NCBI GenBank assembly: GCA_947252915.1 | Contig: CAMXWI010000030.1 | Coordinates: 1 to 8,158 of the forward strand | Length of the DNA: 8,158 bases | Reading direction: 5' to 3' | DNA from: an uncultured Lactobacillus sp. | Lineage (GTDB): Bacteria; Bacillota; Bacilli; Lactobacillales; Lactobacillaceae | In this document: positions 1 through 7,811 of the stretch, in pieces | Numbering within the stretch: position 1 is the stretch's first letter | How the letters are laid out: the number at the start of each line of letters is the position of its first letter | The notes under the pieces: model-generated | The model's database searches: none | What the model was told of the DNA's origin: nothing | Seen by the model: only the letters and a program-made list of their open reading frames with translations | Position numbers and translations under genes: made by a program

Positions 1-43
1 CTCGCAACCGTCTCGTGGGCTCGGAGATGTGTATAAGAGACAG
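1..43 (+). other. Sequencing-library adapter remnant (Nextera read-2 side), not genomic
   Basis: Bases 10-43 match the Illumina Nextera read-2 transposase adapter as I know it. They end at 25-43 in the 19-base Tn5 mosaic end AGATGTGTATAAGAGACAG. Bases 1-9 sit where the i7 index would be. Genomic sequence therefore begins at about base 44. This is library DNA left in the assembly or long read and should be trimmed. It is not evidence of a transposon in the organism. Confidence 0.97.
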
Positions 44-53
44 AAATTAATAC

Positions 54-82
54 TTGACGGAAATTGATTATTTAGCTAAGAT
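54..82 (+). promoter_or_regulatory. Promoter of valS
   Basis: A vegetative promoter is visible: -35 TTGACG at 54-59, a 17-base spacer, and -10 TAAGAT at 77-82. Transcription should start at about 88-90, just before the first paired element of the T-box leader. The fragment begins only ten bases upstream of the -35 box, so any upstream operator is not visible. Confidence 0.8.
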
Positions 83-88
83 ACACTT

Positions 89-329
89 TAATAAGCATTG
101 ACCGAAAGAGTAGTAAAGCGGTACTTAGACAAGCGAAATCCTGATGGTGTGAGGGGATTAGTTAAACTTTATGAAGGTAGTTCGGGAGCTGATATGCTGA
201 AGCTATTAGTAGGCATATCCGGTTCATTTACCGTTACTAAATGGTAAAGTGGAGTATGCGTTGCTGCATACTTAATTTAGGTGGTACCGCGAGTAAGCTC
301 GTCCTATTGTAAGGGCGGGCTTTTTGTTT
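89..329 (+). promoter_or_regulatory. T-box riboswitch responding to tRNA-Val, leader of valS
   Basis: This untranslated leader senses uncharged tRNA and switches between termination and readthrough. Stem I has a basal helix 102-106/181-185 and an upper helix 114-118/167-171. These enclose a specifier loop with AGTA at 109-112 on one side and GAA-G-GTA-G at 173-180 on the other. The same GAA+1 geometry occurs in glyQS leaders and puts the specifier at GTA (177-179), a valine codon. Further hairpins lie at 227-234/241-248 and 253-259/266-272, the second being stem III. The antiterminator pairs 279-281 with 303-305 and 290-293 with 298-301, leaving the seven-base T-box bulge TGGTACC at 282-288. 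Its variable base T would pair with the A73 discriminator of tRNA-Val. Codon, discriminator and downstream gene all agree. Confidence 0.95.
297..329 (+). terminator. Regulated terminator of the valS T-box
   Basis: An 8-bp stem pairs 297-304 with 313-320 (two G-U pairs) around the loop 305-312, followed by a T-rich run at 321-329. The 5' arm overlaps the 3' arms of the antiterminator, so the two structures exclude each other. Uncharged tRNA-Val should stabilise the antiterminator and let RNA polymerase into valS. Confidence 0.9.
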
Positions 330-355
330 ACCACCATGAAAGGAAGTTTTTAATT

Positions 356-3019
356 ATGACAGACCAATCAAAAGAAATGTCAACCAAGTACGATCCGACT
401 GCCGTTGAAAAGGGTCGCTATGCTTGGTGGCAAGACCATGGATTCTTTAAACCGAGTGGTGATAAAAAGGCACACCAGTATTCAATTGTTATTCCGCCAC
501 CGAATGTTACAGGTAAGTTGCACCTAGGCCATGCTTGGGATACAACCCTGCAAGACATGATTATTCGTCAAAAGCGAATGCAGGGCTATGATGTTCTTTG
601 GCTCCCTGGAATGGACCACGCAGGAATTGCTACTCAAGCCAAGGTTGAAGCCCGGTTGCGTAAGCAGGGCATTTCGCGTTATGACTTAGGACGGGAAAAG
701 TTTGTCCAACAAGTTTGGGATTGGAAAGACGAATATGCAGATATTATCCATAAACAATGGGCTAAGATGGGAATCTCGGTTGATTATGATCGTGAACGAT
801 TTACCCTTGATGAAGGGCTAAACAAAGCCGTACGGAAAGTCTTTGTTGATTTATACAACAAGGGACTTATTTATCGGGGAACCTACATTATTAACTGGGA
901 TCCGCAAGCACGAACGGCCTTGTCTGATATTGAAGTTATTCATAAGGATGATAAGGGTGCCTTTTACCACGTTAAATATCCATTTACTGATGGCACAACA
1001 TTTAACGGTAAGGACTACATTGAAATTGCAACTACCCGTCCAGAAACAATGTTTGGGGATGAAGCAGTTGCAGTTAACCCTCATGATGATCGGTATAAGG
1101 AATTAGTCGGCAAGCATGTTCGGGTTCCACTAGTTGATCGGGAAATTGAAATTATTGCCGATGATTATGTCACTCCTGATTTTGGAACTGGGATGGTTAA
1201 GATTACTCCAGCGCATGATCCAAACGACTTTAAGGTCGGTAAGCGGCACAATCTTCCAGAATTAAATACCATGAACGAAGACGCTTCCATGAACGAAAAT
1301 GCGGGTAAGTATGAAGGCATGGATCGCTTTGAAGCACGGAAGGCCATGGTAAAGGATTTACAAGACCAAGGATACATGCTTAAGATTGATCCAATTGTTC
1401 ACTCAGTTGGGCATTCCGAACGGACTGGGGTGCAAGTTGAAGCACGGTTGTCAACGCAATGGTTTGTTAAGATGAAACCATTAGCTGAGGCTGCATTAAA
1501 GAATCAAAAGACATCAGATCGGGTCAACTTCATTCCAGGACGGTTTGAAAATACCTTTACGCAGTGGATGGAAAATATTCATGATTGGGTTATCTCACGT
1601 CAATTATGGTGGGGACACCGAATTCCAGCTTGGTATAACAAGCAAACTGGTGAAATGTACGTGGGGATGGAAGCCCCAAAGGATGCAGAAAATTGGGAAC
1701 AAGATCACGACGTCTTAGATACTTGGTTCTCGAGTGCATTGTGGCCATTTTCAACAATGGGGTGGCCAGATACGGATGCCCCAGATTACAAGCGTTACTT
1801 CCCAACCAGTACGCTAGTTACCGGGTATGATATTATTTTCTTCTGGGTTTCCCGGATGATTTTCCAATCGCTTGAGTTTACCGGCAAGGCGCCGTTTAAG
1901 AATGTTCTCCTCCACGGGTTAATTCGTGACGAACAAGGTCGTAAGATGAGCAAGTCATTGGGAAATGGAATTGATCCAATGGATGTCATTGCTAAATACG
2001 GTGTAGATGCTTTACGTTGGTTCTTAGTAACTGGTTCGACTCCTGGTCAGGATATTCGCTTCTCATATAAGAAGATGGATGCGGCATGGAACTTCATTAA
2101 CAAGATTTGGAATGCCAGTCGTTACGTTATCATGAATTTAGATGGGATGGAGCATGCACCACAGTTACCTGATAAGAGTAAGTGGGACTTGGCAGACCGG
2201 TGGATTTTAGCTAAATTGAATGCAACGGTTAAGCAAGTGAATGCTCAATTTGAGAAATTTGAATTTGGTGAGGCTGGCCGAGCCCTTTATAACTTTATTT
2301 GGAATGATTTCTGTGATTGGTATATCGAAATGTCCAAGGAAAAGTTGACTAATGGAACGCCAACTGAAAAGGAAGATACCAAGAATATTTTAGCTTACGT
2401 TCTGGATCAAACGCTGAAATTGATTCACCCAATTATGCCATTTGTGACGGAAAAACTATGGTTATCAATGCCACATGATGGTGAATCAATTATGGTCAGT
2501 GATTACCCAGTTGCACATGCTGAATTAGCAGATGCCAATGCCGTTGAACAAATGAGTGACCTTATTAATCTGATTAAGGCAGTGCGGACGATTAGAAATG
2601 ATGCGGGTGCACCATTATCTAAACCAGTTAACATGCTAATCAAGGTCGATACTGAAGCATTAGGGAACATTTTCCGCGATAATCAGGATTATATTCAACG
2701 GTTCTGTCATCCAGCAGAATTGACGATTGGAACAGAAGTTGAAGTACCGAAGTTGGCAATGAGCGGTATCTTAGCAGGAGCAACGGTTTATATTCCAATG
2801 GCAGAATTAGTGGACCTTAACGAAGAGAAGGCGAAGGTTCAAGATGAAATTGCAAAATTGCAAAAGGAAGTAGAACGTTCTGCTAAGAAGTTAGGTAACG
2901 AAAAGTTTGTTCAAAACGCACCAGAAAAGGTTGTAAACGATGAACGTAAGAAAGCTGCTGAGTGGCAGCAAAAATTAAATGCTGCCAAGGAGCGATTAGC
3001 ATCGCTCGAAAATGCATAG
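356..3019 (+). CDS. valS: Valine-tRNA ligase (valyl-tRNA synthetase)
   Basis: This cytoplasmic enzyme joins valine to tRNA-Val using ATP. The protein is 887 residues, normal for bacterial ValRS. The class I signature is visible as [13 protein letters not shown], with the HIGH-type motif HLGH at residues 56-59, and as KMSKS at 530-534. The CP1 editing domain lies between them (about 190-350) and carries TTRPET at 226-231; in this family it hydrolyses mischarged Thr-tRNA-Val. The anticodon-binding domain follows. The last 65 or so residues are a charged coiled coil typical of ValRS, which contacts tRNA. I chose the ATG at 356 because AGGAAG lies at 341-346, nine bases upstream. An in-frame upstream extension would run through the T-box terminator. 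No frameshift or missing motif was seen. A terminator separates it from folC. Confidence 0.98.
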   Translation: MTDQSKEMSTKYDPTAVEKGRYAWWQDHGFFKPSGDKKAHQYSIVIPPPNVTGKLHLGHAWDTTLQDMIIRQKRMQGYDVLWLPGMDHAGIATQAKVEARLRKQGISRYDLGREKFVQQVWDWKDEYADIIHKQWAKMGISVDYDRERFTLDEGLNKAVRKVFVDLYNKGLIYRGTYIINWDPQARTALSDIEVIHKDDKGAFYHVKYPFTDGTTFNGKDYIEIATTRPETMFGDEAVAVNPHDDRYKELVGKHVRVPLVDREIEIIADDYVTPDFGTGMVKITPAHDPNDFKVGKRHNLPELNTMNEDASMNENAGKYEGMDRFEARKAMVKDLQDQGYMLKIDPIVHSVGHSERTGVQVEARLSTQWFVKMKPLAEAALKNQKTSDRVNFIPGRFENTFTQWMENIHDWVISRQLWWGHRIPAWYNKQTGEMYVGMEAPKDAENWEQDHDVLDTWFSSALWPFSTMGWPDTDAPDYKRYFPTSTLVTGYDIIFFWVSRMIFQSLEFTGKAPFKNVLLHGLIRDEQGRKMSKSLGNGIDPMDVIAKYGVDALRWFLVTGSTPGQDIRFSYKKMDAAWNFINKIWNASRYVIMNLDGMEHAPQLPDKSKWDLADRWILAKLNATVKQVNAQFEKFEFGEAGRALYNFIWNDFCDWYIEMSKEKLTNGTPTEKEDTKNILAYVLDQTLKLIHPIMPFVTEKLWLSMPHDGESIMVSDYPVAHAELADANAVEQMSDLINLIKAVRTIRNDAGAPLSKPVNMLIKVDTEALGNIFRDNQDYIQRFCHPAELTIGTEVEVPKLAMSGILAGATVYIPMAELVDLNEEKAKVQDEIAKLQKEVERSAKKLGNEKFVQNAPEKVVNDERKKAAEWQQKLNAAKERLASLENA

Positions 3020-3028
3020 CAGACTAGC

Positions 3029-3078
3029 GGGGCGTGAATACGAAGTCAGATATGGCTTCGGTCACGCCTCTTTTTATT
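3029..3078 (+). terminator. Rho-independent terminator after valS
   Basis: Ten bases after the valS stop, a two-part stem begins. 3029-3037 pairs with 3062-3070 (one G-U), and above a small internal loop 3041-3047 pairs with 3054-3060 (one G-U). A T-rich run follows at 3069-3078. It should largely stop valS transcripts, yet the folC ribosome binding site starts directly after it (3081-3086). I see no obvious separate folC promoter, so folC may depend on readthrough. Confidence 0.9.
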
Positions 3079-3092
3079 AAAAGGAGAATTAA

Positions 3093-4412
3093 ATGGTAAT
3101 TCAAACTTATGAGGATGCGTTAAATTTTATTCATCAGCGGCCGCGTTTTAAGAAAAAGCCAACCCTGGCTCGGATGCGCTTATTTTTGCAACGATTGGGC
3201 AATCCACAGCGTGGCCAAAGATATATTCACGTTACCGGAACTAACGGTAAAGGGTCTGTAGTGGCAATGACCAGGCAAATTTTGATGGAACAAGGTTTAA
3301 CGGTCGGATCATTTACTTCTCCGTTCATTACCCGATTTAATGAACGGATTGCAATTAATGGAGAACCGATTGCAGATCAGGACCTGCTGCACTATGTTCA
3401 ACAAGTGGTACCAGTTGTTGAAGCCCTTGATAAAGAACTGCCAGAGGGCGGACCAACAGAGTTTGAAATTGATACCGCAATCATGTTTTGCTATTTTGCG
3501 GATCATGACCTAGATGTAGTAATTTTAGAAGTCGGCATTGGGGGATTATATGATTCAACGAATATAATTGAAGATCCGATCGTGACAGCAGTAGTGACCG
3601 TTGGCTATGATCATATGAAATACTTGGGCTCCACCATTGCGGATATCGCGCGACAAAAGGCGGGGATTATCAAAAATGGGGCACCAATGGTCATTGGTAA
3701 TCTACCGAAGGATGCACAACGCGTGATTGAACAAGTGGCAAAGAAACATAATTGTACTGTCTATCAGTTTGGTCGCGATTTTCGAACAACACTGGTTGGT
3801 CATCAAACAATTTATCCAGAGTTGAGTTATTCAGGACTCCAATTGCATAATGAGCGGTATCGTTTATCGTTGGCTGGTGATTATCAGCTTGCTAATTGTG
3901 GGATTGCAGTGACGATCGTCCAACTCTTTATGCAAGCTGGTGGCTTGAAGTTAGATCGGCGTGCAGTTAAACAAGCTCTCCAGAATACTAAGTGGCCTGG
4001 TAGAATGGAGCTGGTTAATCAAGAACCAATGATAATTCTAGACGGGGCACACAATCTTCCGGGAATGCAAGCACTAACTGAAACCATTCGTGGCGATGTT
4101 AAAGGGCATGAAGTTTATGTATTAGTGGCGATTTTAGCTGATAAACAGTATGAATTGATGCTCGGTGAATTAGCTAGCCTGAGCAACGTTCATATTATGG
4201 TAACGACTTTTGACGGTCCATATGCTGGTCGTAAGAGTGCTGACCTAGGTGCGGTGGTAAAAATGATCCCAAGCCACCATCCCATTCAAATGGTTCCAGA
4301 TTGGCAGCGAGCATTTGCTAAACTTGCTACGCAGGTTTCTACGGATGACGTCATTTTAGTTACTGGATCCTTATACTTTATTTCTGATGTCCGACATTTA
4401 ATGTTGGATTAA
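3093..4412 (+). CDS. folC: Bifunctional folylpolyglutamate synthase / dihydrofolate synthase
   Basis: This is a 439-residue Mur-ligase-like enzyme that uses ATP to add glutamate to folates, which retains them in the cell. Many bacterial members also make dihydrofolate from dihydropteroate. The ATP-binding P-loop TGTNGKGS is at residues 48-55, followed by the folate-loop segment TSPFITRFNERI. EVGIGGLYDSTN starts at residue 146, where many homologues have GGRLDATN. DGAHN at 317-321 marks the C-terminal ligase domain. The length is usual for the family. The start has AAGGAG at 3081-3086, six bases before the ATG. valS-folC adjacency is common in Firmicutes. Whether this copy has dihydrofolate synthase activity as well as polyglutamylation cannot be told from the sequence. 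Confidence 0.95.
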   Translation: MVIQTYEDALNFIHQRPRFKKKPTLARMRLFLQRLGNPQRGQRYIHVTGTNGKGSVVAMTRQILMEQGLTVGSFTSPFITRFNERIAINGEPIADQDLLHYVQQVVPVVEALDKELPEGGPTEFEIDTAIMFCYFADHDLDVVILEVGIGGLYDSTNIIEDPIVTAVVTVGYDHMKYLGSTIADIARQKAGIIKNGAPMVIGNLPKDAQRVIEQVAKKHNCTVYQFGRDFRTTLVGHQTIYPELSYSGLQLHNERYRLSLAGDYQLANCGIAVTIVQLFMQAGGLKLDRRAVKQALQNTKWPGRMELVNQEPMIILDGAHNLPGMQALTETIRGDVKGHEVYVLVAILADKQYELMLGELASLSNVHIMVTTFDGPYAGRKSADLGAVVKMIPSHHPIQMVPDWQRAFAKLATQVSTDDVILVTGSLYFISDVRHLMLD

Positions 4413-4463
4413 AAATAATTTGACTGATTTCTTCCGTCTATAAAAAGTGAAGGGAGAGATTAG

Positions 4464-5075
4464 ATGATTTTAGATAATACAAGTAGTAATTACCACCAAT
4501 TAGTTCGGAAGTATTTTGCTGATCAGCCGCAAGTAGCGGAAGCGCTACTGCTTAAGTCACCAACACCGGCAGATTTTCATCATTTAACTAAAAACGAGCT
4601 CCGGTATTTAAAGGGAACTAGTCCAGCAGAAGTGGAGAAATTTTTGTTGGCGGTGCAACTTGGTGCACTCATTGTCAAGAGTCCGCGGAACCTTTATGGT
4701 CACGCATATTCCAGTGCGCTAGTGGGAAAGAACTTTATGAACGAGTATGCCGGTGACCAACAGGAGAGCGTTGTGGTTCTATGTACGGATGTTCATAATG
4801 AAATTATTGCCCGTCAGCAGTTATTCATTGGTGGGCGGAGCCAGTGCAGTTTGTATCCAGATCAGATTTTTCGCTACGCACTCAAAAATTGCGCAGCGGG
4901 AGTGATTATTGTGCATAATCACCCAACTGGCTACAGCGAACCGTCAGATAATGATTTAATGATGTGTCAACGCCTTGAACGAGCTGGAAACCTCATTGGA
5001 ATTCAGCTAATTGATTTTCTAATTATTGGTCATAATAAATACTATAGTTGGCGGGAGTGCGCGGCGGATCTTTAA
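4464..5075 (+). CDS. radC: RadC-family JAMM/MPN domain protein
   Basis: A 203-residue member of the RadC (UPF0758) family. The C-terminal MPN domain shows the full JAMM zinc site: E101 as the likely acidic residue, then H151-N-H153, seven residues, S161, two residues, D164. This predicts a zinc metalloprotease-like fold. The old DNA-repair role of RadC is not supported for the family, and the true substrate is unknown. The N-terminal part (1-75) is short and divergent compared with the helix-hairpin-helix region of typical 220-230-residue members. The usual PRE before the helix is PDQ at 132-134, and the common DH after the JAMM core is D184-F185. The start follows AGGGAG at 4451-4456. It lies 51 bases after folC and upstream of mreB, a common position for radC in Firmicutes. 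Confidence 0.9.
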   Translation: MILDNTSSNYHQLVRKYFADQPQVAEALLLKSPTPADFHHLTKNELRYLKGTSPAEVEKFLLAVQLGALIVKSPRNLYGHAYSSALVGKNFMNEYAGDQQESVVVLCTDVHNEIIARQQLFIGGRSQCSLYPDQIFRYALKNCAAGVIIVHNHPTGYSEPSDNDLMMCQRLERAGNLIGIQLIDFLIIGHNKYYSWRECAADL

Positions 5076-5127
5076 TTATTTTTAAATGTCAGGAAAAAAT
5101 TGGTTTTTTTATGCTGAGTGTAGTATA

Positions 5128-5180
5128 TTGTGACTGTTAATCTGTAGAACGGCTATGGTATAATACTGCTGTTCTATAAT
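5128..5180 (+). promoter_or_regulatory. Probable promoter region of the mreBCD operon
   Basis: The 144-base radC-mreB gap contains two perfect TATAAT boxes, at 5159-5164 and 5175-5180. The first is preceded by TGG (5156-5158), making an extended -10 element that can work with a poor -35. The best -35 candidates (TTGTGA at 5128-5133, GTTAAT at 5136-5141) are badly spaced or weak. The first box is the better candidate and would give an mreB leader of roughly 50 bases. There is no convincing terminator after radC, so some readthrough from radC is also likely. Confidence 0.65.
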
Positions 5181-5219
5181 AAAAAGATACTTGAAACCAA
5201 AATGAAGGGACGACATAGA

Positions 5220-6230
5220 TTGCCATTAGGAATTGGAACCAAAAATATTGGTATTGATTTAGGAACTGCCAATACAATTGTTTACATTGAAGGTAAGGGA
5301 ATCGTTTTACGTGAGCCGTCTGTGGTTGCACGAAATAAAAAGTCTGGCGAAGTGATTTCGGTAGGTGAAGCCGCCCGGGATATGATTGGACGGACGCCGG
5401 CTAGTATTGTTGCGATTCGGCCAATGAAGGACGGTGTGATCGCTGATTATGATACGACGGTTGCCATGATGAAGTACTACATGGATAAGGCGCTTGGTGG
5501 TAATGCTGGGAAGCCATACGTGATGGTTTGTGTGCCAAGTGGAATTACTGAAGTTGAAAAACGAGCAGTAATTGATGCTACCCGTGTTGCGGGGGCCCGG
5601 GATGCTTACGTTATTGAAGAACCATTTGCAGCTGCGATTGGTGCTGGTTTGCCAGTCATGGATCCAACCGGGAGCATGGTTGTTGATATTGGTGGTGGAA
5701 CCACTGATGTTGCTACCATTTCACTTGGTGGAATTGTTTCTAGTCGTTCTATCCGGATGGCTGGTGACAAGATGAATGATGCCATTATTCAATTTATCCG
5801 GCAAAATAAGAACCTTTTGATTGGTGAACGAACGGCTGAAAAGCTCAAGTGGGATATTGGTTCAGCTTCGCTTGAAGCTGCTAAAGATATGGAAAGCTCA
5901 GAAGTTCGTGGCCGCGATCTCGTCACTGGATTGCCAAAGACAATGGAAGTGACCGCAGAAGAATTATCTGGCGCACTACAGGATGTCGTGGCGGAAATTA
6001 TTGAAGCAATCAAGTCGACCCTTGAAGAGACATCACCGGAAATTGCAGCGGATGTTATTGACCACGGGATTGTGTTAACTGGTGGTGGTTCACTTTTGAA
6101 GCATTTGCCAGATGTAATTGCTGATGCTACGAAGGTACCGGTCTTTATTGCGAATGATCCGCTGGATTGTGTTGCAATTGGAACGGGAGAATCCCTCAAG
6201 AGCATTGATGTAATGAAGAAGAAAAAGTAA
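5220..6230 (+). CDS. mreB: Rod-shape determining protein MreB (bacterial actin)
   Basis: MreB polymerises under the membrane and directs lateral cell-wall synthesis together with MreC, MreD and the elongation machinery. The protein is 336 residues, typical of the family. Phosphate-1 motif DLGTANT lies at residues 13-19, phosphate-2 motif DIGGGTTD at 156-163, and the adenosine-site LTGGGS at 286-291. It ends in a lysine-rich tail (KKKK). I chose the TTG at 5220 because GAAGGGA at 5204-5210 lies nine bases upstream and the resulting N-terminus [15 protein letters not shown] matches the family. The in-frame ATG at 5202 lies in front of that ribosome binding site and has none of its own. Linkage to mreC and mreD argues for MreB rather than the paralogue Mbl or MreBH. 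Confidence 0.96.
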   Translation: MPLGIGTKNIGIDLGTANTIVYIEGKGIVLREPSVVARNKKSGEVISVGEAARDMIGRTPASIVAIRPMKDGVIADYDTTVAMMKYYMDKALGGNAGKPYVMVCVPSGITEVEKRAVIDATRVAGARDAYVIEEPFAAAIGAGLPVMDPTGSMVVDIGGGTTDVATISLGGIVSSRSIRMAGDKMNDAIIQFIRQNKNLLIGERTAEKLKWDIGSASLEAAKDMESSEVRGRDLVTGLPKTMEVTAEELSGALQDVVAEIIEAIKSTLEETSPEIAADVIDHGIVLTGGGSLLKHLPDVIADATKVPVFIANDPLDCVAIGTGESLKSIDVMKKKK

Positions 6231-6240
6231 TTCAAATAAA

Positions 6241-6326
6241 CCAATTGAGAATTAATTATCCAGATGGGCGGGGCGAGTCGCAAAACGATGTGTTTTGCCA
6301 AGCTCCGCTTCACTTTTCTCAATTGG
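6241..6326 (+). promoter_or_regulatory. Three-tier hairpin in the mreB-mreC spacer
   Basis: Almost the whole 111-base spacer folds on itself. An outer arm of 11 bp pairs 6241-6251 with 6316-6326 (perfect, CCAATTGAGAA type). A middle stem of 7 bp pairs 6268-6274 with 6302-6308 (one G-U). An inner 7-bp stem pairs 6280-6286 with 6292-6298 around the loop 6287-6291. The last two bases of the outer arm overlap the start of the mreC ribosome binding site GGAGGAGG (6326-6333). No run of Ts follows, so it is not a standard terminator. It could slow mreC translation, act as an mRNA processing or stability element that sets different MreB and MreC levels, or be a dispersed palindromic repeat. The structure is seen; the role is inferred. 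Confidence 0.75.
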
Positions 6327-6341
6327 GAGGAGGATTTCAGA

Positions 6342-7193
6342 ATGCGCAAGTTTTTTTCAAACCGGCGATTAGTATTTATTGTGATCGTGCTGGTTCTTGC
6401 ATTCGGTTTAATGGGTGGATCAGTCGCTTTACGAAATCGGCGACAGACGCCACCACTGATTCAGCAATTTGGCAATGACATTGTCGGTATGGTTGATGGG
6501 GTAATAGCTTATCCCGTCAACGCAGCTCAAAATGGCGTTCAGTCATTTACTGAACTGTTGAATACTTATTCCGAGAATGAAAAATTAAAAGAACAAGTAT
6601 CTGACTTAGCTCAGGCTAAGGTTCGTGATCAAACCTTAGCCAAGGAAAACCGAGAGTTAAAGAAGGAACTTAAAGTTAACAAGTCGATGACTGACTATAC
6701 TACCATTAGTGCTGCTGTGATGTCGCGAACCCCTTCATCTTGGCAAAAGCAGCTGGTTATTAATAAGGGCCAGACAAGTGGCATTAAGAAGAATATGCCT
6801 GTAATGTCATCTGGTGGTTTAATTGGTCGAATTACGGAAGTTAATAAAACCAATAGTAAGGTGGAATTATTAAGTAATACTAGTGAATCCGCCAATCGTT
6901 TTGCCATCCAAATTGACGGTGAAGGTGGTAAAACCGTGAACGGAATCATTACTGATTATGATTCTGAAAGTAATAGCTTGATTATGGGGCAGGTAACCTC
7001 AAAAGCAAAGATCAAGAAGGGAACCAAAGTTACGACTAGTGGCATGGGAGGTATTACTCCAAAGGGACTGTATGTCGGTCGAGTATCTAAGGTTGGTAAA
7101 GACGATTATGGTCTTGCCCAAAAAATTTATATCAAGCCAGCAGCCAACTTTAACGATGTTAATATCGTGACTGTGGCTGAATTAGATTCATAG
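6342..7193 (+). CDS. mreC: Rod-shape determining protein MreC
   Basis: A 283-residue bitopic membrane protein that links cytoplasmic MreB to the wall-synthesis enzymes outside the membrane. After a short basic N-terminus there is one membrane segment (about residues 10-30). A charged coiled coil follows (about 70-113) and mediates dimerisation in the family. The beta-rich MreC domain then covers about 120-280 and contains SSWQKQLVINKG (132-143), GGLIGRI (158-164) and SGMGGITPKGLYVG (233-246). The start at 6342 has a strong GGAGGAGG at 6326-6333. A longer reading from the ATG at 6264 would translate the hairpin and has no ribosome binding site, so I rejected it. The gene lies 111 bases after mreB and ten before mreD. 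Confidence 0.96.
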   Translation: MRKFFSNRRLVFIVIVLVLAFGLMGGSVALRNRRQTPPLIQQFGNDIVGMVDGVIAYPVNAAQNGVQSFTELLNTYSENEKLKEQVSDLAQAKVRDQTLAKENRELKKELKVNKSMTDYTTISAAVMSRTPSSWQKQLVINKGQTSGIKKNMPVMSSGGLIGRITEVNKTNSKVELLSNTSESANRFAIQIDGEGGKTVNGIITDYDSESNSLIMGQVTSKAKIKKGTKVTTSGMGGITPKGLYVGRVSKVGKDDYGLAQKIYIKPAANFNDVNIVTVAELDS

Positions 7194-7203
7194 GAGGGAT
7201 CAA

Positions 7204-7740
7204 ATGTACCGGTTATCTCGCTTAAGATTTCTATTTCCGATTGGCTTGTTTATCACATTTTTTCTGGATGGTTCGTTTAGTAAGGTTTTTGCCAATCAGT
7301 TCTTCAGCTATCCATATTCAATGGTCAGTCAATTAGTGTTGCTGTGGTTGGTGTTAGCTTACTTTTTTGAAAGTAATATCAAGATTCCATTGTATGGATT
7401 TGCGATTGCAGTTGGTGTGTTGACCGACTTATTCTATTCGGGGATCTTTGGATTATTTATTGTCTTGTACCCACTGATTGTGTGGTTAACGAAGTTGTTG
7501 GCAACATTTTTTAACGAAAACTTTTTTAACACCTTGTTGATTTTCTTTATTGACGTTTGTGTATTTCAACTCTTAAATTATTGGGCATTTTTGCTAATTG
7601 GAGTAATCCATGTCAACATGGGCAGTTTTCTGCTGGATACCTTAGCACCAACGTTAGCATTAAACTTAGTTTATTTTGTTCTATTGTATTGGCCAATTCA
7701 TGCACTTTATGTACGAGCCTTGGCTAAGCAGCGTTCATAA
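7204..7740 (+). CDS. mreD: Rod-shape determining protein MreD
   Basis: A 178-residue, very hydrophobic integral membrane protein that completes the MreBCD complex. Five to six membrane segments can be drawn, at about 8-22, 41-56, 62-80, 82-101, 107-134 and 143-168. The segment GVLTDLFYSGIFGLF (71-85) matches the conserved G-x-x-x-D signature of MreD. The ribosome binding site AGGAGGG (7192-7198) overlaps the mreC stop codon and the gap is ten bases, so mreC and mreD are probably translationally linked. No clear terminator follows. The length is normal for the family. Confidence 0.92.
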   Translation: MYRLSRLRFLFPIGLFITFFLDGSFSKVFANQFFSYPYSMVSQLVLLWLVLAYFFESNIKIPLYGFAIAVGVLTDLFYSGIFGLFIVLYPLIVWLTKLLATFFNENFFNTLLIFFIDVCVFQLLNYWAFLLIGVIHVNMGSFLLDTLAPTLALNLVYFVLLYWPIHALYVRALAKQRS

Positions 7741-7769
7741 ACTATTATGAGAATTTTTTAATATTAATG

Positions 7770-7801
7770 TTGACATTCGAATAAAACGTGGTTATTATAC
7801 T
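7770..7801 (+). promoter_or_regulatory. Promoter of the second T-box leader
   Basis: A consensus -35 TTGACA lies at 7770-7775. With a 17-base spacer the -10 is TATTAT at 7793-7798; TATACT at 7796-7801 is an overlapping alternative with a long spacer. Transcription should start at about 7805-7808, just before T-box stem I. The transcription unit downstream therefore does not depend on the mre promoter. Confidence 0.8.
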
Positions 7802-7811
7802 TATAACAAAT

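Noticed and set aside
25..43. Tn5/IS50 mosaic end suggesting a transposon
   Set aside because: It is joined to Illumina adapter sequence and mirrored at the other end, so it comes from library preparation.
4420..4446. Possible promoter between folC and radC (TTGACT with TATAAA)
   Set aside because: The spacer is 13 bases (15 with TAAAAA), too short for a good promoter; folC and radC are probably cotranscribed.
5094..5110. A-run/T-run hairpin after radC
   Set aside because: The stem is only six A-T pairs, too weak for a terminator.
6264..6341. In-frame upstream ATG that would lengthen MreC by 26 residues
   Set aside because: It has no ribosome binding site, translates through the hairpin, and the added residues do not look like an MreC N-terminus. 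The ATG at 6342 has a near-perfect site and gives the usual N-terminus with its membrane segment.
5789..6349. 186-codon open frame on the minus strand opposite mreB and the spacer
   Set aside because: It is the complement of mreB codons with no recognisable domain, and mreB is clearly the real gene. Other shorter antisense frames in valS and folC were dropped for the same reason.
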